Shown: positions 9,173 to 18,091 of the stretch, one piece after another | Layout of the letters: every line of letters begins with the position of its first letter | Numbering within the stretch: the stretch's first letter is position 1 | NCBI GenBank assembly: GCA_027484575.1 | Contig: JAIXSQ010000009.1 | Location: 105,106 to 169,105, forward strand | Direction: 5' to 3' | Length of the DNA: 64,000 bases | DNA from: Comamonadaceae bacterium | GTDB taxonomy: Bacteria > Pseudomonadota > Gammaproteobacteria > Burkholderiales > Burkholderiaceae_C | Position numbers and translations under genes: made by a program | The notes under the pieces: model-generated | The model's input: the letters and a program-made list of their open reading frames with translations, nothing else | Told to the model about the DNA's origin: nothing | The model's database searches: none

Positions 9173-11623
9173 ATGGACCGAGCGCCTTCCGCCCCGATCG
9201 GGCCGTGGCCCCTGGCTGCCTTCGTCGCCGGCACCGCGGGCCAACTGCAGCAGCCGCAGCTGTGGCCTGCGGACGCCTACGGGCTGGTGGCGGTGGCGGG
9301 GCTGCTCGTGCTGCTGGCCGCCGCGTGGCTGGCGCGCCTGCCCCTGCGGGCGCGCGGCCCCCGGGCCGCGGCCTGGGCCCGGGCCGCGCTGCTGGCGCTG
9401 GCCCTGGCGGGGCTGGGCTTCGCCCTGGCCGGCGGGCGCGCGGTGCTGCGCGCCGCAGACCGGCTCGATCCGGCGCTGGACGGCCGCGACCTGCGCGTGG
9501 TCGGCACCGTGGCGGCGATGCCGCAGCGCCATCCCCTGGGCTGGCGCCTGCAGCTGGCCGTCGAGGCGGCGCACCGGGCCGATGGCCAGCCGGTGCGGCT
9601 GCCGCAGCGGCTGGCGCTGGCCTGGTTCGGCGGCGCGGACGCGGCCGACGCGGGCGCCGCCGAGGGGCAGGGCGTGGCACCGCGGGTGCAGGCCGGGCAG
9701 CGCTGGCAGGTGACGGTGCGGGTGCGCGTGCCGCACGGGCTGCGCAACCCGCACGGGCAGGACCAGGAGCTGTGGCTGTGGGAGCAGGGCCTGGGGGGCA
9801 CCGGGACGGTGCGCGCAGGACCGGCCGATGCGCCGCCGCGCCTGCTGGCCGCCACCGCGGCCTGGCCGCTGGAGCAGGCCCGCCAGCGGGTGCGCGACGC
9901 CATCCTGGCGCAGGTGGCCGACCCGCGGGCCGCCGGCGTGCTGGCGGCGCTGGTGGTCGGCGACCAGGCGGCGATCGGCCGCGCCGACTGGGACCTGTTC
10001 CGCGCCACGGGCGTGGCGCACCTGATGTCCATCTCGGGCCTGCACGTGACCATGTTCGCCTGGCTGGCGGCGCGGCTGGTGGGCCTGGGCTGGCGGCGCA
10101 GCCGGCGCCTGTGCCTGGCCTGGCCGGCGCCCCAGGCGGCCCTGGCCGGCGGGCTGGTGCTGGCCACCGGCTACGCGCTGTTCAGCGGCTGGGGCGTGCC
10201 GGCCCAGCGCACGCTGCTGATGCTGGCGCTGGTCGCGCTGCTGCGGGCCGCCGGCCGCCACTGGCCCTGGCCCCTGGTCTGGCTGGCGGCCTGCGCGCTG
10301 GTGGTGGCGGCCGACCCCTGGGCGCTGCTGCAGCCCGGGTTCTGGCTCAGCTTCGTCGCCGTCGGCGTGCTGTTCGCCAGCGACCCCGGCACGCCGCGCC
10401 CAGCGTCCGGCCCCGGCTGGCGCGACCGGGCGCTGGGCCTGCTGCGCGAGCAACTGCTGCTGACCGTGGCCCTGGCGCCGCTGACGCTGCTGCTGTTCGG
10501 GCAGGTGGCCGTGGCCGGGCTGGCCGCCAACCTGCTGGCGATCCCGTGGGTCACGCTGGTGGTCACGCCGCTGGCGCTGGCGGGCGTGGCCTGGGCCCCG
10601 GTGTGGGAGCTGGCCGCCGTCGCGGTGCAGGCCTTGGTGGCCGTGCTGGCCCCGCTGGCGTCGTGGCCGGCGGCGGTGTGGACCAGCGCGGCCCCGCCGC
10701 TGTGGGCGGGCGCGGCGGGCGTGGCTGGCGGGCTGCTGCTGGTGCTGCCCGTGGCGCCCGCGCTGCGGGGCCTGGGCCTGCCGCTGCTGCTGCCGGTGCT
10801 GCTCTGGCAGGCGCCACGGCCGCCGCCCGGGGCCTTCGAGTTGCTGGCGGCCGACGTGGGGCAGGGCAGCGCGGTGCTGGTGCGCACGGCCGGCCACACC
10901 CTGGTCTACGACGCCGGCCCGCGCTGGAGCGGCGACAGCGACGCCGGCCAGCGCGTGCTGGTGCCCTTGCTGCGCGCGCTCGGCGAGCGGGTGGACACCC
11001 TGGTCCTCAGCCATGCCGACACCGACCACACCGGCGGGGCCCAGGCGGTGCTCGCCCAGCAGCCGCAGGCCGGGTTGCTGCACGGGCTGGAGGCCGGCCA
11101 CCCGCTGCTGGCCGGCCGGGCCGCGCTGCCCTGCGCCGCCGGCCAGCGCTGGACCTGGGACGGGGTGGCCTTCGAGGTGCTGCATCCGGCGCCGGTGGAC
11201 CTGTGGCCCGGCATGCGGCCGAACGGGCGCAGCTGCGTGCTGCGGGTGTCCGACGGGCGACAGGCCGCGCTGCTGGCCGGCGACATCGAGCTGCCGCAGG
11301 AGGTGGCCCTGCTGGCGCGCGGCGCCTCGCTGCAAGCGCAGGTGGTGCTGGTGGCGCACCACGGCAGCCGCACCAGCTCGGCCCCCGCCTTCGTCGCGGC
11401 CACGCAGGCGCAGTGGGCGCTGGTGCAGGCCGGGCGCGCCAACCGCTACGGGCATCCGGCGCCCGCCGTGGTGGCGCGCTGGGAGGCGGCCGGCGCCCGG
11501 GTGGTGCGCAGCGACGGCTGCGGGGCGGCCTGGTGGTCGTCGGCCACGCCGCAGGCGCTGCGCTGCGAGCGCGAGGCCGTGCGCCGCTACTGGCACTTTC
11601 GCGCGGTGCCGGCTGTCAACTGA
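9173..11623 (+). CDS. comEC: ComEC/Rec2 family DNA-uptake channel protein
   Basis: 816 residues from the ATG at 9173; an in-frame GTG at 9155 is a less likely start. The protein has an N-terminal membrane segment pair and OB-like region, a multi-helix competence domain (about 240-550; GLHVTMFAWLAARLV marks its start) and a C-terminal metallo-beta-lactamase-like domain with SHADTDHTGG (HxDxDH). This is the full ComEC architecture and usual length. ComEC forms the inner-membrane channel that takes up single-stranded DNA in natural transformation. It stands alone, divergent from the DUF2126 gene and 47 bp before an ATP-grasp gene. Confidence 0.93.
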   Translation: MDRAPSAPIGPWPLAAFVAGTAGQLQQPQLWPADAYGLVAVAGLLVLLAAAWLARLPLRARGPRAAAWARAALLALALAGLGFALAGGRAVLRAADRLDPALDGRDLRVVGTVAAMPQRHPLGWRLQLAVEAAHRADGQPVRLPQRLALAWFGGADAADAGAAEGQGVAPRVQAGQRWQVTVRVRVPHGLRNPHGQDQELWLWEQGLGGTGTVRAGPADAPPRLLAATAAWPLEQARQRVRDAILAQVADPRAAGVLAALVVGDQAAIGRADWDLFRATGVAHLMSISGLHVTMFAWLAARLVGLGWRRSRRLCLAWPAPQAALAGGLVLATGYALFSGWGVPAQRTLLMLALVALLRAAGRHWPWPLVWLAACALVVAADPWALLQPGFWLSFVAVGVLFASDPGTPRPASGPGWRDRALGLLREQLLLTVALAPLTLLLFGQVAVAGLAANLLAIPWVTLVVTPLALAGVAWAPVWELAAVAVQALVAVLAPLASWPAAVWTSAAPPLWAGAAGVAGGLLLVLPVAPALRGLGLPLLLPVLLWQAPRPPPGAFELLAADVGQGSAVLVRTAGHTLVYDAGPRWSGDSDAGQRVLVPLLRALGERVDTLVLSHADTDHTGGAQAVLAQQPQAGLLHGLEAGHPLLAGRAALPCAAGQRWTWDGVAFEVLHPAPVDLWPGMRPNGRSCVLRVSDGRQAALLAGDIELPQEVALLARGASLQAQVVLVAHHGSRTSSAPAFVAATQAQWALVQAGRANRYGHPAPAVVARWEAAGARVVRSDGCGAAWWSSATPQALRCEREAVRRYWHFRAVPAVN

Positions 11624-11670
11624 TCAAGGCCCGCATCTTGCTATCCTGCGGTCAGAGCGAGACAGCCCCC

Positions 11671-13167
11671 ATGCAAACCTTCGACGAGATGTTCCGGCAG
11701 CTGCCCGACGGCGGCGCGATCACCCTGCAGGCGCAGGCCATGGGCGGGATGGCCCAGGGCCAGGTGCAGGGGGTGCGCGCGCACTACGAGCGCTACGCCG
11801 CCTGGCTGGCGCGCCAGCCGCAGCCGGTGATGCAGGCCCGCCGCGACGAGGCCGAGATGATCTTCAGGCGGGTGGGCATCACCTTCGCCGTCTACGGCGC
11901 CAAGGACGAGGACGGCGCCGGCACCGAGCGGCTGATCCCGTTCGACCTGATCCCGCGCATCATCCCGGCCGACGAATGGGCCCGGATGGAGCGCGGGCTG
12001 GTGCAGCGGGTGACGGCGCTCAACCGCTTCCTGCACGACGTCTACCACGACCAGGAGATCCTCAAGGCCGGCGTGATCCCGGCCGACCAGGTGCTGCGCA
12101 ACGCGCAGTACCGGCCGCAGATGCGGGGCGTGGACCTGCCCAACCAGGTCTATTCGCACATCGCCGGCATCGACATCGTGCGCGCGCCCGACGCCGACGG
12201 CCAGGGCGAGTACTACGTGCTCGAGGACAACCTGCGGGTGCCCAGCGGCGTGAGCTACATGCTCGAGGACCGCAAGATGATGATGCGGCTGTTCCCCGAC
12301 CTGTTCAGCCAGCACCGCATCGCGCCCGTGGCGCACTACCCCGACCTGCTGCTGGAGACGCTGCGCGCCAGCGCGCAGCCCGGCGCGCCCGATCCCACCG
12401 TGGTGGTGCTGACCCCCGGCATGTACAACAGCGCCTACTTCGAGCACGCCTTCCTGGCGCAGCAGATGGGCGTGGAACTGGTCGAGGGCCAGGACCTGTT
12501 CGTCAAAGACCGCTACGTCTACATGCGCACCACGCGCGGCCCGCGCCGGGTCGACGTGATCTACCGCCGCATCGACGACGACTTCCTGGACCCGCTGGTG
12601 TTCCGGCCCGACTCGACCCTGGGCTGCCCGGGCCTGCTGGATGCCTACCGCGCCGGCAACGTCAACCTGTGCACCGCCATCGGCACCGGGGTGGCCGACG
12701 ACAAGTCGATCTATCCCTACGTGCCGAAGATGATCGAGTTCTACCTGGGCGAGAAGCCGATCCTGTCGAACGTGCCCACGTACATGTGCCGCGACCCCGG
12801 GGACCTGCAGTACGTGCTGGCGCACCTGCCCGAGCTGGTGGTCAAGGAGGTGCACGGCGCCGGCGGCTACGGCATGCTGGTCGGCCCGGCCGCCACCCGG
12901 GACGAGATCGAGGCCTTCCGCCGGGCGCTGCTGGCCAACCCGGGCGGCTACATCGCGCAGCCCACGCTCAGCCTGTCGACCTGCCCGACCTACACCGACA
13001 GCGGCATCGCGCCGCGCCACATCGACCTGCGGCCGTTCGTGCTCTCGGGCAAGACCGTGCAGATGGTCCCGGGCGGGCTGACGCGCGTGGCGCTCAAGGC
13101 CGGCTCGCTGGTCGTCAATTCGTCCCAGGGTGGCGGCACCAAGGACACGTGGATCCTGGAGGCATGA
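11671..13167 (+). CDS. circularly permuted type-2 ATP-grasp protein
   Basis: 498 residues, start ATG 11671 (MQTFDEMFRQLPDGGAI). It has the same ATP-grasp fold as residues 1-500 of the fused protein at 1434-4001, with matching blocks such as LTPGMYNSAYFEHAFLA, RRIDDDFLDPLVFRPDS, VVKEVHGAGGYGMLVG and VPGGLTRVALK. Family members are predicted peptide ligases acting with an alpha-E partner. Its stop codon overlaps the start of the alpha-E gene (13164-13167), showing an operon. This is the stand-alone, more widespread version; the fused gene is a second, diverged set. Confidence 0.93.
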   Translation: MQTFDEMFRQLPDGGAITLQAQAMGGMAQGQVQGVRAHYERYAAWLARQPQPVMQARRDEAEMIFRRVGITFAVYGAKDEDGAGTERLIPFDLIPRIIPADEWARMERGLVQRVTALNRFLHDVYHDQEILKAGVIPADQVLRNAQYRPQMRGVDLPNQVYSHIAGIDIVRAPDADGQGEYYVLEDNLRVPSGVSYMLEDRKMMMRLFPDLFSQHRIAPVAHYPDLLLETLRASAQPGAPDPTVVVLTPGMYNSAYFEHAFLAQQMGVELVEGQDLFVKDRYVYMRTTRGPRRVDVIYRRIDDDFLDPLVFRPDSTLGCPGLLDAYRAGNVNLCTAIGTGVADDKSIYPYVPKMIEFYLGEKPILSNVPTYMCRDPGDLQYVLAHLPELVVKEVHGAGGYGMLVGPAATRDEIEAFRRALLANPGGYIAQPTLSLSTCPTYTDSGIAPRHIDLRPFVLSGKTVQMVPGGLTRVALKAGSLVVNSSQGGGTKDTWILEA

Positions 13168-14129
13168 CCATGCTGTCGCGCACCGCCGATCACCTCTATT
13201 GGATGTCCAGGTACACCGAGCGGGCGGAAAACACCGCCCGCATGCTGGACGTCAACTACCAGACCTCGCTGCTGCCGCAGTCGGCCGCGGTCGCTCAGCT
13301 GGGCTGGCACGGCATGCTGTCCATCAGCGAGCTGGTGCCGTCCTACACCGCCAAGCACGGCGAGGTCGAGGCCGGCCGTATCATGGAGTTCATGGTCAAG
13401 GACGAGGCCAATCCCTCGTCGATCGTGGCCTGCCTGCGCGCCGCGCGCGAGAACGCCCGCGCCGTGCGCGGCTCCCTCACCACCGAGGCCTGGGAGACGC
13501 AGAACCAGACCTGGCTGGAGCTGAACCGCATGCTGCGCAGCGGCGAGTTCGAGCGCGACCCGGGCCAGTTCTTCGAGTGGGTGAAGTTCCGCTCGCACCT
13601 GTCGCGCGGCGTGACCGTGGGCACGATGCTGATGGACGAGGCGCTGTACTTCATGCGCCTGGGCACCTTCCTGGAGCGGGCCGACAACACCGCGCGCCTG
13701 GTCGACGTGAAGTTCCACGCGGTGCAGAGCGACTTCTTCGGCGCCGCCACCGCCCAGGACCAGGAGTACGACTTCTACCACTGGAGCGCGATCCTGCGCT
13801 CGGTCAGCGGCTTCGAGGTCTACCGCAAGGTCTACCGCGACGTGATCAAGCCCGAGCGGGTGGCCGAGCTGCTGATCCTGCGGCCCGACATGCCGCGCTC
13901 GCTGCATGCCTGCCTCAACGAGGTGGTGGCCAACCTGGCCCTGGTGGGCAACGACCAGTCCTCCGAGACGCTGCGCCGCGCCGGCAGGCTGCGCGCCGAG
14001 CTGCAGTACGGCAGCATCGACGAGATCCTGGCCACCGGCCTGCACGCGTTCCTCACCCAGTTCCTCGACCGCGTGAACGAGCTGGGTTCGCGCATCAGCC
14101 GCGACTTCCTGGTCCCCGCCACGCTCTGA
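13164..14129 (+). CDS. alpha-E domain-containing protein
   Basis: 321 residues, all-helical alpha-E domain (LSRTADHLYWMSRYTERAENTARMLD at the start), the family that always accompanies circularly permuted ATP-grasp enzymes. It is similar in outline to the C-terminal third of the fused protein at 1434-4001. The start chosen is ATG 13164, overlapping the ATP-grasp stop by four bases; a second in-frame ATG at 13170 is equally possible. Its TGA stop shares one base with the ATG of the following TPR/glycosyltransferase gene (14129), so translation is probably coupled. Confidence 0.92.
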   Translation: MTMLSRTADHLYWMSRYTERAENTARMLDVNYQTSLLPQSAAVAQLGWHGMLSISELVPSYTAKHGEVEAGRIMEFMVKDEANPSSIVACLRAARENARAVRGSLTTEAWETQNQTWLELNRMLRSGEFERDPGQFFEWVKFRSHLSRGVTVGTMLMDEALYFMRLGTFLERADNTARLVDVKFHAVQSDFFGAATAQDQEYDFYHWSAILRSVSGFEVYRKVYRDVIKPERVAELLILRPDMPRSLHACLNEVVANLALVGNDQSSETLRRAGRLRAELQYGSIDEILATGLHAFLTQFLDRVNELGSRISRDFLVPATL

Positions 14130-15679
14130 TGCCGGCGCCGACCGCGCCCGCCACGCCGTCCGACCTGCGCGGCGCCCTGGAGCGCCAGCCCGGCTCGGTG
14201 CCCCTGCGGCTGGCGCTGGGGCAGGCCTGCGCGGCGCAGGGCGACGGCCTGCAGGCCGCCGCTTGGTTCGCCGACGCGCTGCGGCTGGCGCCCGGCCAGC
14301 GCGCCCCCCGCGTCGCCCTGGCCGAGCAGCTGCTGGGCCTGCGGCTGTACGACCAGGCCCTGCCGCAGTACCGGGCGCTGCACGCGGCGGGCGACCGCGA
14401 CCGCGCCACCCTGCTGCACCTGGGCTTCTGCCTGGAGCACACGGGCGACGTCGAGGCGGCGGTCGCGGCCTACCGCGACGCGGTCGAGCGCGAACCCGGC
14501 TTCCTGGAGGCGCACATCGACTTGGCGGGCGTGCTGTGGCGGGTGGGCGACTTCGACGGCGCGCTGGCGCATGCGCAGGCCGCGGTGCACCTGGCGCCCG
14601 AGCATCCCTACGCGCTGCGCATCCTCGGCTCGGCGCTCATGAACGCCAACCGGCTGGAGGAAGCCGAGCACTGGCTGCGCCGTGCGCTCGCGCGCCAGCC
14701 GGGCCTGGCGCTGGCCGAGCTCGACCTGGCGTTCACGCTGCTGCTGGCCGGCCGCTGGCGCGAAGGCTGGAGCTGGTACGCGCGGCGCTGGAACGACACG
14801 GCCCGCCTGCAGCGGCCGGCCTACTGGCGGCCGGACGCCGAGTGGGCCGGGCCGGCTGCCCAGCCGCTGGCCGGCCGGCGGGTGCTGGTCTACAGCGAGC
14901 AGGGCCTGGGCGACACGCTGCAGTTCGCCCGCTACCTGCCGCTGCTGCAGCAGCAGGGCGCGCAGGTGCACCTGGACGCACCGGCGCCGCTGGTGCGGCT
15001 GCTCGAGCACGCCCTGCCTGGCGTGCAGTGCCTGCGGCCCGGCCAGCCGCTGCAGGCCGACCTGCATGCGGCGCTGCTCGACCTGCCGCTGCACCTGGGC
15101 ACCGACAGCCCCGAGGCCGTGCCCGCGGCCGGCGGCTACCTGCAGGCGCCAGCGGGCCTGTGCGCCGAGTGGGCGCAGCGGCTGGCGCCCTGGGCCGGCC
15201 GCTGCAAGCTGGGGATCGCCTGGAGCGGCTCGCCCGCGCAGGTCAACAACCGCAACCGGGCCCTGCCGCTGTCGCTGCTGGCGCCGCTGCTGGCGCTGCC
15301 CGGCGTGCAGGGCTTCAGCCTGCAAGCCGGCCCGGCGGACGGCTGGACCGACCGGCTGCCCGACCCCGGGCAGCTGGTGGACCTGACCGCGCACTGGAGC
15401 GACTTCGCCGACAGCGCCGCGATGCTCGCGCAGCTGGACCTGGTGGTGACGGTGGACACCGCCGTGGCGCACTTGGCCGGCGCGCTGGGCGTGCCCTGCT
15501 GGGTGCTGCTGCCGTCCAACCCCGACTTCCGCTGGCTGCTCGCGCGCGAGGATTCGCCCTGGTACGCCAGCGTGCGGCTGTTCCGCAGGGCGGCCGGCCC
15601 GGGAGGGCGCCAGGCGCAGGCCGCGCGGGTGCTGGCCGCCCTGCACGAGGCGCTGCGCCGCGTCGGCACCCGGCGCTGA
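14129..15679 (+). CDS. TPR protein with C-terminal glycosyltransferase-9-like domain
   Basis: 516 residues. The N-terminal ~200 residues are tandem tetratricopeptide repeats (for example LHLGFCLEHTGDVEAAVAAYRDAV). The C-terminal half (about 240-510) looks like a glycosyltransferase family 9 / heptosyltransferase fold (VYSEQGLGDTLQFARYLPLL, WSGSPAQVNNRNRALPLSLL, LDLVVTVDTAVAHLAGALG, GVPCWVLLP). This domain pair is known in proteobacterial TPR proteins of unknown acceptor. The start overlaps the alpha-E stop by one base, which links it to the ATP-grasp/alpha-E operon. The functional link is inference. Confidence 0.85.
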   Translation: MPAPTAPATPSDLRGALERQPGSVPLRLALGQACAAQGDGLQAAAWFADALRLAPGQRAPRVALAEQLLGLRLYDQALPQYRALHAAGDRDRATLLHLGFCLEHTGDVEAAVAAYRDAVEREPGFLEAHIDLAGVLWRVGDFDGALAHAQAAVHLAPEHPYALRILGSALMNANRLEEAEHWLRRALARQPGLALAELDLAFTLLLAGRWREGWSWYARRWNDTARLQRPAYWRPDAEWAGPAAQPLAGRRVLVYSEQGLGDTLQFARYLPLLQQQGAQVHLDAPAPLVRLLEHALPGVQCLRPGQPLQADLHAALLDLPLHLGTDSPEAVPAAGGYLQAPAGLCAEWAQRLAPWAGRCKLGIAWSGSPAQVNNRNRALPLSLLAPLLALPGVQGFSLQAGPADGWTDRLPDPGQLVDLTAHWSDFADSAAMLAQLDLVVTVDTAVAHLAGALGVPCWVLLPSNPDFRWLLAREDSPWYASVRLFRRAAGPGGRQAQAARVLAALHEALRRVGTRR

Positions 15680-15769
15680 ACCGCCACGAGACTCATGCCG
15701 CGCCATCGGCGCGAGACGTCGCGCGCTGCCCCTTGCGCCCCCCTCTCTGCCGGCGCATGCGACCAGGAT

Positions 15770-15785
15770 TCGTTGTTTTCAACGA
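15770..15785. promoter_or_regulatory. hairpin/operator-like inverted repeat before the first kinase gene
   Basis: TCGTTG-TTTT-CAACGA is a perfect 6-bp inverted repeat in an AT-rich patch 37-52 bases upstream of the kinase start. Downstream lies TACATT (15810-15815), a possible -10 whose start point would fall on or next to the ATG at 15822. It may be an operator or a short hairpin; no U-tract follows, so it is not a good terminator. Confidence 0.35.
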
Positions 15786-15821
15786 TATGAGCAGTATTGG
15801 CACTAATGGTACATTGACGGG

Positions 15822-17552
15822 ATGCTGACCAGGTTCCTGAACGTTCGCGGACGCGCCACGGAACCTGCGCCCGGCACACCGGCGGAAGCGATGCGTCGCG
15901 GTGCCTCGCTGTGGGTGCTCTGTGCGGTCCTGTTGGCGGCTGTGTGGGCCGGCATCGGCGCGACCATCGCCAGCACCCATCGCGCAGCGGCGAGCGAGCG
16001 AGCGGCCCTGGCCGCCTCGACCGCGAAGGGCTTTTCGGAGTACGTCGGCCTGCACGTGCTCATCGTCGACCGCATCCTGCTGAACCTGCGCGAGACCTAT
16101 CCCCGCAGCGGCACCGTGCCGGCGCACGAGGTGCTGCGGCTGGAGCTGGGCCAGATGGGGCCGATGCTCCTGCAGGTGTCGGTGGCCGACGCCAGCGGCG
16201 CCATGGTCGCCAGCTCGCTGCCATTGCAGCCGGCCGTCAGCATCGCCGACCGCCCGCACTTCCAGGCCTTCGTGGGCAATCCGCTGGACCGCCTGCACTT
16301 CAGCCAGCCGGTGATCGGCCGAGTGTCCAAGAAGATGTCGCTGCAGCTGGTGCGCCCGCTGCTGGGCCCCGGCGGCGAGTTGCGGGGCGTGCTCGTGGCC
16401 AGCATCGACCCGCTGCAGCTGCAACAGTACTTCGGCTCGCTGGATGCGTTCGCGGACGGCGGCGCCGTCACCATCGTGGGGCGCACCGACGGCGTGGTGC
16501 GCGCGCGCTTCACCGGCAAGGACATCACCTGGGGCCAGTCGATGGCGGGCGGTGCCGGTTGGCCGAGCATCTCGGTCAGGCGCGCCGGCCACCTTGACAT
16601 GACGGGCCTGGACGGCGTGCGGCGGACCTTCGGCTACCACCAGTCGGCCGACTATCCGCTGGCGGTGTTGGTCAGCTGGCCCGCGCCCGCCTGGTGGGAG
16701 CTCGGGCCCGGGCTGGTGACCAGCTGCGTGGTGGCGCTCGCCTTCTCGGTGCTCGCCGTGCGCCAGACCTGGCTGCTGGTGCGCCGCGACCGCGAGAGCC
16801 GGCGCGTCATCGCCCGGCTCGAGGCCGCCCGCGCCCGCGAGGACGAGGCCAACCGCATGCAGGCCAGCTTCCTCGCCTCGGTGTCCCACGAACTGCGCAC
16901 GCCGCTCAACTCCATCCTGGGCTTCTCGGAACTGATCGGGGAGGTCGCCCTCGACGAGGACACCCGGCGCTATGCCGGCCAGATCCACCGCAGCGGCAAG
17001 CACCTGCACGTGCTGGTCAACACCATGCTGGACATGGCGCGGATCGATGCGGGCCGCATGGCGGTCGAGAGCGAACCGGTCGAAGTGACCGGCCTCATCG
17101 CCGCGCTGGTGGACGTGCACCGGGTCGTCGCCGATCGCAAGGGCCTGGGCATGACGGTGAGCTTCGACCTGCCGCCGGGTAGCCTGCTCGAGACCCGGAC
17201 CGACCGCACGAAGTTCACCCAGGTGGTCAGCAACGTGCTCGACAACGCGGTCAAGTTCACCGTGCAGGGCGGCGTCTGGATCACCGGCCTGCTCGAAGGC
17301 GACACGCTCCTGCTGCGGGTGGTGGACACCGGCCCGGGCATCGCGCCGCAGCGTCTGGCCACCGTGTTCGACCGCTTCGCCGGCGAGGGCTCCGCCGACC
17401 GCGAGGGCAGCGGCCTGGGCCTGCCGATGTCGCGCGAGCTGATGCACCTGCTGGGCGGCACCATCACGATCCATTCCGATCCCGGCCAGGGCACCCAGAT
17501 CGAGATCCGCCTGCCGCGGGTCCAGCGCGTCGCGCACAATCCGCCACCATGA
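15822..17552 (+). CDS. membrane sensor histidine kinase
   Basis: 576 residues: membrane segment (about 28-50), periplasmic double-Cache-like sensor region (about 51-285), second membrane segment (about 296-318), then HisKA with His356 (VSHELRTPLNSILGF) and an ATPase domain with N box DNAVKF, G1 VDTGPGIA and G2 GSGLGLP. All catalytic boxes are present. The receiver gene at 17549 overlaps its stop by four bases and is the likely partner. A close paralogue lies downstream at 18092-19816. The signal sensed cannot be told. Confidence 0.92.
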   Translation: MLTRFLNVRGRATEPAPGTPAEAMRRGASLWVLCAVLLAAVWAGIGATIASTHRAAASERAALAASTAKGFSEYVGLHVLIVDRILLNLRETYPRSGTVPAHEVLRLELGQMGPMLLQVSVADASGAMVASSLPLQPAVSIADRPHFQAFVGNPLDRLHFSQPVIGRVSKKMSLQLVRPLLGPGGELRGVLVASIDPLQLQQYFGSLDAFADGGAVTIVGRTDGVVRARFTGKDITWGQSMAGGAGWPSISVRRAGHLDMTGLDGVRRTFGYHQSADYPLAVLVSWPAPAWWELGPGLVTSCVVALAFSVLAVRQTWLLVRRDRESRRVIARLEAARAREDEANRMQASFLASVSHELRTPLNSILGFSELIGEVALDEDTRRYAGQIHRSGKHLHVLVNTMLDMARIDAGRMAVESEPVEVTGLIAALVDVHRVVADRKGLGMTVSFDLPPGSLLETRTDRTKFTQVVSNVLDNAVKFTVQGGVWITGLLEGDTLLLRVVDTGPGIAPQRLATVFDRFAGEGSADREGSGLGLPMSRELMHLLGGTITIHSDPGQGTQIEIRLPRVQRVAHNPPP

Positions 17553-17941
17553 ACCCCACCCGCCAAGACGGCCTCGCGCTCGTCGTCGACGATGCCGAGG
17601 GCAACCGCATCCTGGCCGAGGCCTTCCTCAAGCGCCTGGGCTGGACCGTCAAGACCTTCGCCGACGCGACCTCGGCCCTGAACTTCTGCCAGCAGACCCT
17701 GCCCGAGGCGATGCTGGTGGATGTGCGCATGCCCGGCATGTCGGGGGACGACCTGGTGCGCAGGCTGCGCGAGCAGTTCCCCCTCGCGCAGCTGCGCCTG
17801 GTGGGCTACACCGCCCATGCGATGGCCGACGAGATCGCCGGCTTCCGCCAGGCCGGCTTCGACGACGTGCTGATCAAGCCGGCCCTGCTGGCCGACCTGC
17901 GCCGGGTGCTGCCCGGCCCCGGACAGGCACCGGCAGCCTGA
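17549..17941 (+). CDS. single-domain response regulator (receiver only)
   Basis: 130 residues, one CheY-like receiver with acidic pair D14-D15 (LVVDDAEGNR), phospho-acceptor Asp58 (AMLVDVRMPGMSG), Thr in YTAHA and Lys in LIKP. There is no output domain, so it probably acts by protein contact or phosphorelay. The start ATG overlaps the kinase stop (17549-17552). After the stop, a small GC stem (17943-17958, CCGCCC/GGGCGG) lies without a U-tract. The neighbouring second kinase has no receiver gene of its own and may share this one. Confidence 0.9.
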   Translation: MNPTRQDGLALVVDDAEGNRILAEAFLKRLGWTVKTFADATSALNFCQQTLPEAMLVDVRMPGMSGDDLVRRLREQFPLAQLRLVGYTAHAMADEIAGFRQAGFDDVLIKPALLADLRRVLPGPGQAPAA

Positions 17942-18019
17942 GCCGCCCGCACGGGCGGTCCCTCCATCCCGACTGCGGGTGCGCCCGCCCGGAGCAGCGC
18001 CACGTGCGGCGGCGGCGCG

Positions 18020-18037
18020 CTGTCAGTCAGGTGACAG
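18020..18037. promoter_or_regulatory. inverted repeat CTGTCA-N6-TGACAG
   Basis: A perfect 6+6 inverted repeat lies about 55-72 bases upstream of the second kinase start. It is followed by an AT-rich stretch with TAGATT at 18080-18085, a possible -10 that ends 6 bases before the ATG. The spacing suggests an operator for a dimeric regulator. No known family is assigned. Confidence 0.3.
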
Positions 18038-18091
18038 TCGGGACGCATAAACCGTTTAAACAAGTTAACGCATTTCCGTTAGATTCGGTGG

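Noticed and set aside
17943..17958. GC stem after the receiver gene as a terminator
   Set aside because: Only six base pairs and no U-tract; not convincing as a rho-independent terminator.
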